In this document: positions 43,670 through 54,955 of the stretch, piece by piece
Position numbering within the stretch: position 1 is the first letter of the stretch
How the letters are laid out: each line of letters starts with the position of its first letter
Assembly: GCA_022494885.1 (NCBI GenBank)
Contig: JAGVSM010000240.1
Location: forward strand, 124,001 to 188,000
Source of the DNA: Micrasema longulum
Lineage: Eukaryota; Arthropoda; Insecta; Trichoptera; Brachycentridae
DNA: 64,000 nucleotides
Reading direction: 5' to 3'
The notes under the pieces: model-generated
The model's database searches: none
What the model was told of the DNA's origin: nothing
The model's input: the letters and a program-made list of their open reading frames with translations, nothing else
Translations under genes and position numbers: made by a program

Positions 43670-43876
43670 TATCCAATTGCAGAATATTAAGATCATTTTT
43701 GTTACATGAAAATAAGATGATTAGTCTTACGCTACAGGTGTCAGTTGAGGGACTATGAAATATTTTAGTGTAACAATAACTATTTTGAATAAATATTTCA
43801 TTTCAACAATGTCGGAAATAGAACCCGATATTTCTTGCATAGTAGACACACGCGCTGACCATTACACTGCGAGGCA
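43670..43876 (-). mobile_element. SINE1, reverse
   Basis: GATTAGTCTTACGCTACAGG, GGACTATGAAATATTTTAG, AACCCGATATTTCTTGCAT and GCGCTGACCATTACACTGCG. The tail side is missing. Confidence 0.75.
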
Positions 43877-44424
43877 GACGAATAAGCATTTTCAGGAGGG
43901 AAATTGAGGACCACTTTTTTTTGAAAAACTCGATATTCGCTTGAAACGTATTTTTTTTTCAGGAGGGGGTTTTCGGTGATTTGCATCAAATCGCGTGAAC
44001 AATATTTGTTTAAAAAAAATACTCCTTACAACTTATCTTAAGGTAATTTAATTTTTTATTTGAATATGGTCAATATTTTTAAAAATATTTCATTAGCACC
44101 CGATACAAATAATTGAAATAAGAGATCAATTACAGGATAAAATATCGTGTTTTGAAAAAAAAAACGATAAAACATAGATATTTTTTAAGCTTTCAGCATG
44201 TCCTGGTGAGTTTTTTTAAGGTAATCGACGTGTCTCGACACTGGCTTTTAAATATAAAAAAAAAACAAATCGCCACGTGAGGCGAATGTGTTTTGTTATG
44301 AATATCAGAAAAGTGTTTTTAATTTAATTTTTTTTTTAAATCCTCAGAAGTAACATTTAAAATAAACAAATGCTAGAAAAGAGAAAGAAAGATACAATTT
44401 TCGAGGAAACAAATAAAATACAAG

Positions 44425-44545
44425 CAAAATGGCGGTCTTAGCATTGAACTTGTCATTGATTGGTTTGAAGATTACTTTACACATTGTATGATATTTACTA
44501 TAATTATTCCCCATTCGCACCAAATAATGCAAAGGGCATTGGGTT
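44425..44545. mobile_element. FB1 and SINE1 scraps
   Basis: TTGTCATTGATTGGTTTGAAG with ATTACTTTACACATTGT is FB1-like. ATTCCCCATTCGCACCAAAT is the reversed SINE1 tail edge. Confidence 0.4.
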
Positions 44546-44611
44546 TTTGATTTGTTGAAAAAAAATGTTGACAAAATAAGTAGATATAAAATTACAAATG
44601 ATTTGTACATA

Positions 44612-44820
44612 CTAGGTTCGATTCCTGGCAGGGTGGATATGAAATATTGGTTCTTTTGAACGGCAATATTTTATTGTTCCTGGATCGGCGTACCTAGTGC
44701 TAATAAAACTGATAACCTTACTGTCATGTAACAGATGATTGAATTACGCTGAAATTAGTTTAATAATGCAGTGCCCTATGCACCATTGGATGCGAAAAGG
44801 AGGATGATGATGATAATTGT
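44612..44820 (+). mobile_element. SINE1 without the front of its head
   Basis: B box AGGTTCGATTCCTGGCAG, then ATATGAAATATTGG, CCTGGATCGGCGTACC, GCAGTGCCCTATGCACCATT and an (ATG)n tail. Confidence 0.7.
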
Positions 44821-44867
44821 GCATAATTTAATAACACACAAATTAAAAATGTGATTTTTCTCAAGCC

Positions 44868-44905
44868 CGGGTTTTCTGTAATGTAATTCACCACAATTAT
44901 TAATA
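44868..44905 (+). mobile_element. SINE3 body scrap
   Basis: CCCGGGTTTTCTGTAATGTA and TTCACCACAATTATT parallel the SINE3 body at 16325-16365. Confidence 0.35.
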
Positions 44906-46490
44906 CTTTTACAATTTTTATATTCTTTTTTTCATACAGAATAATGTTCCCTCACTTGGGTGTCTCGTGCCGAGGTAAACCTTATACAAAAAGTGAAATA
45001 TGCCTTAAATTACTTATTCAACAAAGTCAACATAATAATAAACAAAAAACGTAATTAATCTATTAAACCTAATTATCATTACCATAATGAGCAATATAAA
45101 ATAAAATAATCATATAAAACATAACCAATTTATATAGACCTATTTTCATAATAAATGCACTTACTACTGAAGGACCTTACTAAAAAAAATGTTTTCCAAC
45201 CAATAAAAAACATATTTTAGGCTCTGTAATATACCAGCTAATTGTGGGTAATAATTTCCGATTCATCACAGCTGTTACTCCCCCTTACAATTGGTAGGTT
45301 TTCACGAATCTACATTAAATGTTTGTATTTGATCGAAGCGATCACGATTAATAACGATAAATGTCTAGTTTGTTCAGGGTGATTCTAAAACTGTGGACTT
45401 TAAGGGTGTTTGTAAAGTAATATAAATGGTTCTGAACGATTCACAGCTAAACCATATGTACCAAAAAAACGCATGAAATGTATGTATATTTGCGTAAATA
45501 CATTTACACACCTATAGCTAATTTTGCATTAGTAAAAAAAAATATAAATGTACCACAAAATGCTTATTTCTAATATCTATATTAGTCTTTAATAGAAAAA
45601 GCAAATAAAGAGAGAGAAAAAGAGGAGATATTAATAATGTATTTTTGTAAGCTATTGCCATAGAAATTTGTCGCGAATACTTATTTTTTATTTTGTTTAT
45701 TCAAAGTTTAAAAAAAAGTATTGATGGTATCTATAATTAATAGTCGCTACTACTCTTTCTATGTTTTCTTATAACTTTCGTGATTTAGATAAAGTCTCAT
45801 AGGCCCAGTTGTATTTTGTGTAGTATCTACCAGGCGCGTGCGGTGAATATTATCAGTAGGAGGGATGCTGATGAAAAATAATCATGTATTTAATTGTATT
45901 AGCCATTATAGTACAATAGTATAGGTAAATATCTAATAAAAATTTAAAATCACTATAGCATAGAATCACTTTTAAAAAGTGCGCTTGAGGTAATATATGA
46001 CGAAAATTATGCTATACCTATAAGTTTTTTATAAGTATCTAAAACTAGAGATGTTCTTCAATTTTGGCCAAATTTCAAAAATACGGTATTTAAATATTTA
46101 TGCCATATCTCATATGAGTAGTTTTTTCTTTGCTTACACAAATTGGATGCGCTTATCTCCATGAGTTTTATAGAGCAATATGACAACGCTATGAACTTTA
46201 ATACGCGTGCGCGGAAATTCGATCACTTGTAATAGGAATGGATTCAAAACGTAGAGTAGTATCCAGATTCCAACGTATTTAACGAATACTGTCAAGGCCA
46301 AGGTACCTTGATATTCAGTACGTCGATATAGGAAAAACGGAATGCGATAATTTTAGGGATATTTGAAAATTTTATTTTGATATTTTTAATAATAAACTAC
46401 GAATTATTATTTTCAAATAGTCAAGGGATGCGCCGTATCCACGGTATGTATGGGCGGAACGCGCCTGGTATCCACGTGTTAATGAAGATA
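44906..46490. other. Intergenic, no gene recognised
   Basis: AT-rich. GGCGCGTGCGG (about 45833) and GGAACGCGCCTGG (about 46456) are isolated GC-rich words. No supported feature was found. Confidence 0.45.
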
Positions 46491-46495
46491 CTAAA

Positions 46496-47030
46496 AGTTA
46501 AATAATTTATTTATCTTATTTATTTTTATTTGGGAAAAAACAACAGTTTTTACATATATTGTATAAAAAAAATAAGAATACATATGAACGAAAATTGTGA
46601 AAACAGTCAATAAAATTTTTTCACAGTGGTGCAAGATATCGATTAAGTACACTACCGGTATCAAAATAAAAGCAATTAACAATTGTTAGGCACTTAGAAA
46701 CTCGCAAATAAAATATAAAAAAATATACTCATTTACAGTTATAAAAATAATGTTAATAGAAAAGAGATAAATTTAAATTTAAAGAATTAGAAAATAAAAA
46801 AGTTTTTAAAAAATAATGTAAAAGGTACAAAAATATAAAAATGAACATACAAATACATACATAATTATTGACATCGTAAAACTAAACGGGTGTACTGTCT
46901 ATGAGGAATTTTCTATATTTCATATAAGAGAGATGAAAAACCGGAGATAACAGTAACAAAGAAAAAGTCGTTTTTCCTTGAGTTAGTCCTAGGTACTGGC
47001 AAATTAAATATAGTATGGTGTCTTGTTCTG
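46496..47030 (-). mobile_element. LINE 3' end, reverse
   Basis: T-rich start TTTATCTTATTTATTTTTATT is the complement of the tail. The UTR follows, and then a coding-like end near 46960-47030 with CCTAGGTACTGGCAAATT. Its plan is that of LINE A and E (tail, UTR, conserved coding end at the same distance). Confidence 0.5.
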
Positions 47031-47279
47031 TATAATCTAATAGTAAATGTTAAAAACAGTCACTTGAGAGTTACATATTGATGTACATTGACAGCGTTTT
47101 TTGGCGCAATCTCGATACATTTTCTTAGCTTTGTACATCATAGACTTAATAAAATATCAAAGCGAAAGTGACACTAAATAGTGGTGATGATCAAATGTTT
47201 GCAAAATTAATTGTTTTCAATTAAATGCTTGTATTTTGATAGCGTGTGATATCAGTTTGATAGTTTTACAGAACAACAC

Positions 47280-47560
47280 CCTGCATTTCTCTCGGTGTCC
47301 GAATGTAATCGCATTTGAAGCATTTAGCTGGCAACAACCCAAACACCTGGCGTCTTCACACGTTCCCGGTTCACCTGCTTAAACAAGGGGATAGCACTAA
47401 TAGTGCGCCCTGTACCCCTGTGACGTCACGGCCATAGGCTATAGACAATCGCCGATCATGGTTGATCACGGTGTTTATCAGGATCGGTTAGCAGCTAACT
47501 AACCCGGGAACATGCGATGCTTTTAACAGTATCACGTGTTACCGCGAAGGTGTTATGAAA
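47280..47560. promoter_or_regulatory. GC-richer patch with a CRE palindrome
   Basis: Contains CTGTGACGTCACGG around 47418 and several words absent from the repeats. It may be a regulatory element of a neighbouring gene; I see no exon attached to it. Confidence 0.25.
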
Positions 47561-47727
47561 TGCACAAGTGTAGTTGATGATAGTTTGATGCAATTGAGAA
47601 GGAAAATGAAGAAAAACATAGAAAAACACGTTGAAATTAAAGTGGAAACATTTTGTTTTTAACCACTTATTTTTTATATTATTACTGTTATCTTACTGTT
47701 ACTTAATAAGTTATCAAGGTTTAATTT

Positions 47728-48085
47728 AACATATTACAACAGAGATGAAGAACATTTAAGAGAAGGTAATATAGAAGTCTAGGCATCTGCAGGGCTTGTG
47801 ACCTATCAATGGCTGGTTTAAGTGGCCACTTTACACACTGTGTAACATTCACCATTCTACCCATATTCGAACATCCATATTCCTTCAATTCTTTCATCTG
47901 TTGATGTTTGTGAAGTTAAAGCGCTGAAAGATTTATTTATGCGAGTGAGATTCATCTAATTGAATTATTTCACCTACATACTAGGCAACGCCGGAAAATA
48001 TTATTTTTTCAATTTCTATACTTCTTCATGGACCAGATAATTTATCAACAATATTTTGAGTTTGTCCAAATTTTTGTTATTTGAT
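47728..48085 (+). mobile_element. FB1, one complete unit
   Basis: Runs without interruption from TTAACATATTACAACAG through TGGCTGGTTTAAGTGGCC, CATCTGTTGATGTTTGTG, ACTAGGCAACGCCGG and CTTCTTCATGGACCAG to the S block TTGAGTTTGTCCAAATTTTTG. It is the best single copy for defining the family. Confidence 0.82.
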
Positions 48086-48131
48086 TTTTAAATACAATTT
48101 GAGATTTAGTATTTAGTAGGTACTTAAAATC

Positions 48132-48290
48132 AGGTTGTGGTGCTGTGTCTATTGTCTTGGACTTACAGATCAATAGTCCGTGATGCAAATCCAACTCTAC
48201 TCCAACTTGATTACCAGTTATTTAAAACTTGTTGAAAATGGCCCTCAAAATGAAATTTTAGGGTAAATCATGAAAATGCAATATTAAAAA
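48132..48290 (+). mobile_element. SINE2, diverged
   Basis: CAGGTTGTGGTGCTGTG, CAACTCTACTCCAACTTGAT and GTTGAAAATGGCCCTCAAAA. Confidence 0.7.
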
Positions 48291-48694
48291 AACATATAAA
48301 AAAGGATGACATTCATAACTAAATTTTACCTTTACAAGAAATATTTCGTAGCTTCAAAACCGGTGAGTAGTCAAAATAAAAAACAGTTATTAATAACAAA
48401 GTGTTATTATTTTTATTATTTATTTATTACATATACGGCTCAAACCAATTACAACAGTTACACGAAGAAACATGTATACAAGAAACTGAACAAAAATGAT
48501 AAAAAAATATGTATCGAAGACAAACAAGGGCAATGAAAAAATGGTGTACAATATATTCACAAACACGATAAACAAATAAGACTTCGAGCTAAACCATGCC
48601 AATTATAATGAACAAACCACAAAGTTCGTGCTTCAAATACATTTTTTTGCATTATAAGTTGTTTTAAAACACTACATACTCGTATTATAATAAG

Positions 48695-48830
48695 GATGGA
48701 GACCCATTGAGAGAAAGTAATATGGAAGTCTAGGCATTAACAGGGCATATGATCTGTCATTAGTTATCATAAGTGGTTACTTTAGATTAGATCTGTCATA
48801 AGTGGCCAATTTACACACTTAATTCCATAA
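48695..48830 (+). mobile_element. FB1 fragment with a local duplication
   Basis: TAATATGGAAGTCTAGGCATT, then CATATGATCTGTCATTAG. GATCTGTCAT...AAGTGG occurs twice (48750 and 48789). Confidence 0.6.
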
Positions 48831-48912
48831 ATGTTTTAAGATTATTGTATTTTTATATATTATTTAATTTTGTATTAATTTTCTTTAGACATCTGTAATA
48901 AAAAATAAAGTC

Positions 48913-49175
48913 GGCCTCGTGGTGTAATGGTCAGCGCATTTGCCTACCATGCAAGAGGTCTCGGGTTCGATTCCCGACATGGTTGATATGAAATATTATT
49001 TAAAAGGGTATTTTTACACTAGAATATTTCATAGTACCTAGACTGGTACCTCAAGCGTAAGACTGATCACCTTATCTTCATGTAACAAAAAAATATCAAA
49101 ATACGCTGCAATTGGTGTGCCAATGCAGCGCCACATGCACCATTAGGTGTGGAAAGGGAATGATGATGATGAATA
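48913..49175 (+). mobile_element. SINE1, best full-length copy
   Basis: GGCCTCGTGGTGTAATGGTC (A box region), CGGGTTCGATTCCCGACATG (B box), the body with AAGACTGATCACC, CACCATTAGGTGTGGAAAGG and an (ATG)n tail. All landmarks are intact, so it is a good reference for the family. Confidence 0.92.
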
Positions 49176-49380
49176 GAAAATATGCTGTATTTTATATTTA
49201 AAAAATAGATAAATGATGTCTACCTTAGAACAGATATTTACACACAGACAGTGCCTAATATGTTTGCTTGTGTTTAAATTTTGCTTATTTGTATATTTTT
49301 TTACCTTCTTCACTGTTTAAAAAAAAAGTAAATATTATAAATATATTCTTCATCCACCCGGACGCAGACATGTGTATAAT

Positions 49381-49916
49381 TCTTCTTCTTTTTCTTCCTC
49401 CTGGCTGTATGTCCTTTTTAATCGGGATCAGCCCTCCAAGTCCTCAGTCTTCACGTCTCGTCGTACGAGGAGATTTGATTTTGGTTTCTGTTTTACGCTG
49501 GTTGACTATTGTTCCTCCGCTGCCATCCTCAACACAACGTCCTGCCCGACGCCGCTGTCTTCCAACAGTCCATAATAGCCCGAAGTATGTCCAGGTGGCC
49601 AGAGATAAGATTTGTGCCCCTTCCGCCTGTTCCACTAAACTGATGAACTTCATTTCCACCATCACAGCCGTTGAAGTCTTCACCCGTAGCCCTGGGCGAG
49701 GGATCGCGTTATACCCCGCAATACTTGGTCCTCACCCAAACTAAGTTACCTTCGTGTTAACTTCGGTCTACTGAAACGAAAGATGCCCACCCCCGCAAAG
49801 TGGACGCGTTGAATGAGATTTACTCCAGTGAGAACTAAGAAGGTGACTCAGTCCTCCATGATGACAGTATGACCGGTAAATAAATACCCACAAACCATCC
49901 CCCGAGACCAACGGCA
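49381..49916 (-). mobile_element. GC-rich retrotransposed insertion with 16-bp target duplication
   Basis: Flanked by CAGACATGTGTATAAT (49365-49380) and CAGACACGTGTATAAT (49917-49932), a 16-bp duplication with one mismatch. The left edge TCTTCTTCTTTTTCTTCC is the complement of a (GAA)-rich tail, so the element runs on the minus strand. It is much less AT-rich than the flanks. The open frames inside show no recognised domain, so it may be a SINE or a 5'-truncated LINE of unknown kind. Confidence 0.72.
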
Positions 49917-49959
49917 CAGACACGTGTATAATGAATTGAAAATAAGAATACAAAATATT

Positions 49960-50750
49960 TGAATGTAGGAAGTTTTGTTTTTTATGAATAAATATTCTAA
50001 TGTCTATAATATGTTTATTAATTAGATTTTTGAAGAAATAATTTTTATTTCTACTTCATATCATAGGACAATTAATTGATTTTGTATTTTTTTTAAATTA
50101 TCTTTCCACGTCAAATGGTGCATAGGGTACTTCAAAGGTATATCAACTGCATTAGTAATTAATTCAAGACTATTTAAAGAGAGTAAAAAAATACAAAATT
50201 AAAATGTATACCCAAAAACGATATGGTAAATTGATTTCAAATAATTTATCGGCTAAGTTAATTGAAATCATTTTTGGGTCTGTATAGATTGATCTTTGTG
50301 TTATAAAAGACTACCCAAAATCGAAACTGAATAATTTTCGTACTAAGTTTTTTTAGTTACTATGGACCAATAATCTTTTCAAATAATCTGAATTTAAATA
50401 AAATAAACTGATCAAGTATGGAGAGGGATCACAAAGCTTACCGACCATACAAATTGCCCCATCATATTGGGAAGTCAAAATCAATTGTCCTTCGTTCGCT
50501 AAAGCGCAGGGTCTGTTTTATTTTGATTGATATGGTTCTACTTCCGCTACCCTTACTGACTAACCTCCCCCCTCCGCAGTCGGCAAACACATTACACGAT
50601 TTTATTATTTGCCAACAATGACGTAACACCATTTTCACAAAAGACATACACTATTTGGTGTACAATGTCGTCGTTGAACGTTTAATATCCCCGGTGTGCA
50701 AATATTGTAAAAATAATGTAGTCACATAATTCAGGCATATCCAAGAAAAT
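49960..50750. other. Intergenic, SINE1 scrap at 50100-50155
   Basis: CTTTCCACGTCAAATGGTGC and ATAGGGTACTTC is a reversed SINE1 tail edge. The frame at 50418-50621 has no recognisable motif. Confidence 0.35.
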
Positions 50751-50754
50751 AATA

Positions 50755-51205
50755 AAAGCAAGTCTATGAATCGCATATATTATCAGTGACGACATACGGA
50801 CTAAAAACCATGTCTGTGACACAGAAAAGAAGCCAAAAACTAAAATACACGCAGTAATCCATGGAAAAACAGACGCTCGGTGTATGTTCAAGAGACATAA
50901 TAAGAAATGAAGAAATAAGACTTTGAACCGGAGTCGTAGATATCATAAATCATGCAGCAAAATTAAAGTGACAGTGGGCAGGACACTTGGTGAGGCAAAA
51001 TGATGGCAGGTGGGCACCCAGAATTATAAAGTGGAGTCCATGGGCAAACCAAAGGTGTGTTAAAAGGCCACAAAAACTATGAGTTGGTGACATTTCCTCG
51101 ATAGCCAGTAAAACATGTATGGTAAAAGCGGGTGTTGGGAAGGAATGGAGACCTTTGAAAGATGTCTTTATCCAGCAGTGGAAAGATCAAAGGTAAAGAA
51201 GGAGA
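50755..51205 (+). pseudogene. Decayed RTE-like LINE C-terminus, second group
   Basis: Reads TYGLKTMSVTQKRSQKLK, then across stops LGVCSRDIIRNEEIR, TGVVDIINHAAKLK, QWAGHLVRQNDGRWAPRIIK, ASKTCMVKAGVGKEWRPLK and DVFIQQWK. TYGxxTxxxT, MLGxSxRDxIRNEEIR and WAGHxxRxxDxRW are hallmarks of the RTE-like C-terminus. At least three stop codons break it. It is distinct from the YPYG-ending group at 21.6 kb. Confidence 0.82.
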
Positions 51206-51354
51206 ATATTCGCGTTGAATTTATGATACAGCATTTCTCCTCAATTTAGCCGTATACAATAAAGTTACATTTATAAGATTTTCTTTCGTTGAAAAAAATG
51301 TTACGACCATTTTTTAAATTTAATAGCGACTTTGAGATTTTGCCGATGAGCTCT

Positions 51355-51560
51355 CTTTTTTGTTTATTTATTTATAAACGCCATTAATAGCATTATTTAC
51401 ATACTTAATATTTAGTACACATACATAATTGAACAGAATTGAGAAATAAGATCAACGAGTAAATCTGTAAAGCAGTGAAATTAAATTACAATTAAAATAC
51501 CTACAAATATATATGAAAAATATTTTAGAATTATGTAAAGTGTACCAAAATAGCGAGTTA
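51355..51560 (-). mobile_element. LINE 3' UTR, reverse
   Basis: TTTATTTATTTATAAACGCC start, then CATTAATAGCATTATTTACA. The pattern is that of the reversed LINE tails elsewhere in the window. Confidence 0.45.
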
Positions 51561-51667
51561 GCAACCCGCTATATGCAAATGAAAGTTTAACTAATACATT
51601 CAAGAATTAGCTGAATAACAAATAAAAAAAACCCAATTGTTGAGTTTTTTCATATTTAATAATTGAT

Positions 51668-51785
51668 TGCCTATTACAATATTTTGAGTTTGTCCAAATG
51701 TTTGTAGAAAAAAACTGGATTTCACCCCCTTTTTTCTTTCCTTCTCCAAAAAGTTTTCCATCCCTGTTGTAATTTGATAATATCT
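51668..51785. mobile_element. FB1 scrap with change of orientation
   Basis: Forward S block (TTTGAGTTTGTCCAAATGTT, CTGGATTTCACCCCC) runs straight into reverse block A (CCATCCCTGTTGTAATTTG). Confidence 0.6.
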
Positions 51786-52600
51786 CCGGTGCGCCCAAAA
51801 TATCATACTAAATAACTGCAGTATGCAAATAAATACAGAATTTCATGCAAAAACAATGAAAAATAATTAAATTTTTAACACAGCTAATTATCCAAAAAAA
51901 TATTTATTGTACTTGCAGCATTGATGAAATATGCTTACAGTCATTTTTTAAAATTATTTTCCGGCATTCATTCGAGAATGTGAGTTTGCCACATCACTTC
52001 GCATCGGTTGCATTGAACATGCAATGACGATGTATGCATTTATACACTATTAAGTTTAATGTAAATTGTATGGCAGAGCGGATATACGGCGTGAGAATGA
52101 CTTGAAAACCTAAAATCGTTGTGAATTGTCCAAAAGATGCAATTGTGCGAAATGCATAGCGGACGGGACATCGATTCGTATTGTATTTTAATCGATTAAG
52201 AAGTGGACGCGGTGCTTTTTATTTGCTTAGGAGCTTCAAAACGCATCCTCTAAGTTGATTCAGGTGGGTGTGATGTATAGCTATATATCTTTTGTGGCAG
52301 CTTTCTTTGTCATTTTGCATTTTGTTTACAGTTTTGCTTTTATCGGAGGAACATTGGCATTCAATATACAAGTTTGATACTTGTACTTTGACGTAAATAT
52401 CTGAGAATTCTTTTAACACATTTAGGAAGATAGGCAGGTGGTGTCGTCGACGCGACGCGACTCGACGGTTTGTTCAGCTGGAAAAAAGCGCCTAATTTGC
52501 GTCAAACAAACGAAATTTTATATTTACTATTTTTTTGCAAAGTATATTGATTAAATTTATCTTTTTTCTTCTTTTTAGAAAGCGTTACAGTCTAAATTGA
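51786..52600. other. Intergenic with a small CG-rich patch
   Basis: GTCGTCGACGCGACGCGACTC at 52443-52463 is an isolated CpG-dense word. No gene was recognised. Confidence 0.4.
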
Positions 52601-52614
52601 GCCTTGGTATCCTT

Positions 52615-52831
52615 CAACGTTTGCCTCTAACTCCCCCTATCCCCTGCCGCCAACTTCCAATTAGCAACTTGTAGAAGATATGCTGCATCATTATTCAGAA
52701 CGTCCTCTCACCTCAGCCTAGGTCATCCGATCCCTTGTCTCCCCACTGGATCTCCAGTCATGATGCTTTTAGATATCCGCGCATTCGGCATTTTTTTGTA
52801 AATGTCCAGCCCATCTCAATCTGAGTAAATC
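52615..52831 (-). pseudogene. Decayed RTE-like LINE C-terminus, third group
   Basis: On the minus strand: DIYKKMPNARISKSIMTGDP, VGRQGIG, stop, PRLR, stop, EDVLNNDAAYLLQVANWKL, AAGDRGS. This matches the GHxxRMP...GRPRLRWxDxVxxD...W..AxDRxxWR plan of RTE-like elements. Two stops lie in the conserved core. Confidence 0.65.
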
Positions 52832-52877
52832 TATTGTTATTAATAGTTTAAATTAGTTCCTAAGATATTATGAACTA

Positions 52878-53062
52878 ACAATGTTTGATTATGTCCAAAT
52901 GCTTGCAGACTGGCTGGATTTCCTCCCTAAGGAATTGTTCAAATTTAAATTTATTTCAACAGAGGGGGAAAACATTTTTGAGAAGGGAATATGGAAGTCT
53001 AGGCATTTACAGGGCTTATGACCTGTTATTGGCTGGTTTAAGTGGCCACTTTACACACGGGA
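52878..53062 (+). mobile_element. FB1, forward arm of a fold-back pair
   Basis: S block remnant (ATTATGTCCAAATGCTTGCAG), then TTTCAACAGAGGGGGAAAAC, GGAATATGGAAGTCTAGGC and GGCTGGTTTAAGTGGCCACT. The same block in reverse begins right after, so both strands read the same false peptide NLFQQRGKTFLRREYGSLG. Confidence 0.8.
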
Positions 53063-53290
53063 TGAATCTCATCCGCGTGATAAAGGTTTCAGCTCTTTTA
53101 CTTCACAAAAGTCAACAGATGGAAGAGTTGAGGAAATGTGGATGTTCAAACGTGGGCAGAATAGTGAATGTAACAAAGTGTGTAAAATGGCCACTTAAAC
53201 CAGCCAATGACAGGTCATAAGCCCTGTAAATGCCTAGACTTCCATATTCCCTTCTCAAAAATGTTTTCCCTCTCTGTTGAAATAAATTGT
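53063..53290 (-). mobile_element. FB1, reverse arm of the fold-back pair
   Basis: CAGCTCTTTTACTTCACAAA, CAACAGATGGAAGAGTTGAG, GTAAAATGGCCACTTAAACC, CCATATTCCCTTCTC and TCTGTTGAAATAAATT. Confidence 0.8.
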
Positions 53291-53766
53291 TACGAACTAA
53301 CTTAAATAACATTTATTCCATAGTCTATAATATTGTACTTTAAAGACAAAATTCTGAATTTCAAGTATGTTAATGAACGTTTGTGAAGGAATTCAGCTTA
53401 TGAGATGTTCACTTATTCGGCAGACCTTCGTCCGTACAGAAATACCCGAGACTTGATGTTTGTAGCGGTGAACAGTAAACAGAACGCGGACTAACTCGAA
53501 GGTCGGACATTACTAGAAGATCTGAAATACTGAAACACATACTAATGTAAATCAAATGTATTAACAGGCGTGCTCGTGGCCCTGGCGCATGGCTTGTCGA
53601 AGATCCAGTCATTTAAAGAAAACAAAAATACGAACATAAATCCACGAAATATTAAATTCATTTACTAATTATGGAAATCAGGCAGAATTTGACCAAATAC
53701 AAGATAACAACTCAAAAAAATAAGTCAAAAGCCAAATTATGGAAGGGAGAAGACGTGGCGAAGATA

Positions 53767-54553
53767 AATTGAACGTGGTTATGCAGAAAGCAGCCAGTCC
53801 ACAATTTCGGAAAAATGAGATATTGATGTTATCGGGCGCAGTAAGATCAATTATATGTTCTGCTAAAAACAGCCAGACCGCTTTCATATAAATAACTGTA
53901 TTAATCACCTCCGGAAAAAGGTGTAGATCACAATAACGGCATTTCTCAATTTGCAGAAAGCACCCAAATAACTAGAAAAATCTTATGGTACTTTAAAAAT
54001 CTTTTTAACTGGTCAAATACACAATAAGATTCTTGTTTGTAATATATAAAAAAAAAACTAACGTATTCATTGTTTATCGTTTGTTAAAGTCAAAAACATT
54101 CAAACTATTGTGTAGATTTTATAATTCACTCTTTTCACAAAATAGCCATTATCTCAGTTTCACTTTTCTATAGCTGGCTGCTTTCTGTATAACTACGTTC
54201 AATTATATGTTTTTCTAAAAACAGCCAGACCGCTTTCATACAAAAAACTGTAAAAATCACCTTTTGAAAATAGTGCCGATCACAAAAACGGAATTTCTCA
54301 ATTTGCAGAAAACACCCACAGGACTAGAAAAATCTTACGGTAATTTAAAATTAATTTACAGTATTAAAATACATAAAAGGATTCTTGTTTGTAATACAAT
54401 AAAAAACTAATGTATTCATTGTTAATCATTTGTCAAAGCCAAAAACATTTCAACTGTTGTGTAGATTTGATAATTCACTCTTCTTACAAAGGTGCTGTTG
54501 TCTCAGTTTCGCTTTTCTATGGCTAGCTGCTTTCTGCATAACTACGTTCAATT
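53767..54553. mobile_element. Non-autonomous TIR element with internal tandem duplication
   Basis: Ends AATTGAACGTGGTTATGCAG (left) and CTGCATAACTACGTTCAATT (right) are inverted copies over about 32 bp with one or two mismatches. TA lies on both sides (53765-53766, 54554-54555), as in Tc1/mariner-type insertions. Inside, a unit of about 350 bp stands twice; the landmarks are AAAACAGCCAGACCGCTTTC, TCACAAAAACGG/TCACAATAACGG and TGTGTAGATTTGATAATTC. The first unit ends in an internal copy of the right end at about 54171-54204. No transposase is present. Confidence 0.82.
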
Positions 54554-54774
54554 TAGGGTGTCTTTGATAGGCCTGATAAAACGATTTTATTTACGGTGTA
54601 AAATGTCGATATCACTGTCTTTGTAGGTCGTCTGTATTCTTCGAAAAATGATGTTTTTTATGTAATTAGTCTGCGAGCGTATAATGCCAAAGAGTACAAA
54701 ATGACGAGTACTACAGACAGGTACTCGATGCGTATGTCAATCAAAGTAATCGAAACAATTATTGTTATAGGTAC

Positions 54775-54955
54775 TTTTAAAGCGCCATTTTTTTGAAAAT
54801 CACATCACGGGCGCTTTACGGTAACGTGCCTTACAACTCAAAAGCACACGAGCGATTTCACCGTTTCTAATTATTGTAAATTTTAATAGCAGATTGGTGC
54901 TAGATTACAATAGATCTTGCAGCTATATAGCGCATGGGCGGTCTAGCTTCAATAA
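54775..54955 (+). repeat. Repeat family G, forward copy
   Basis: AAAGCGCCATTTTTTTGAAAA, ATCACATCACGGGCGCTTTA and TCTTGCAGCTATATAGCGC. The reverse copy is at 24960-25180. Confidence 0.55.

Noticed and set aside
48913..48990. SINE1 and SINE2 heads read as tRNA genes.
   Set aside because: They have A and B boxes but occur in many copies with the same non-tRNA body and do not fold into a clean cloverleaf.
49268..49744. 158-residue open frame.
   Set aside because: It starts in AT-rich flank and crosses the target duplication into a GC-rich insertion, so it cannot be one native protein.
52885..53312. Frames of 111 and 66 residues on opposite strands sharing a peptide.
   Set aside because: The shared peptide comes from the inverted FB1 arms.
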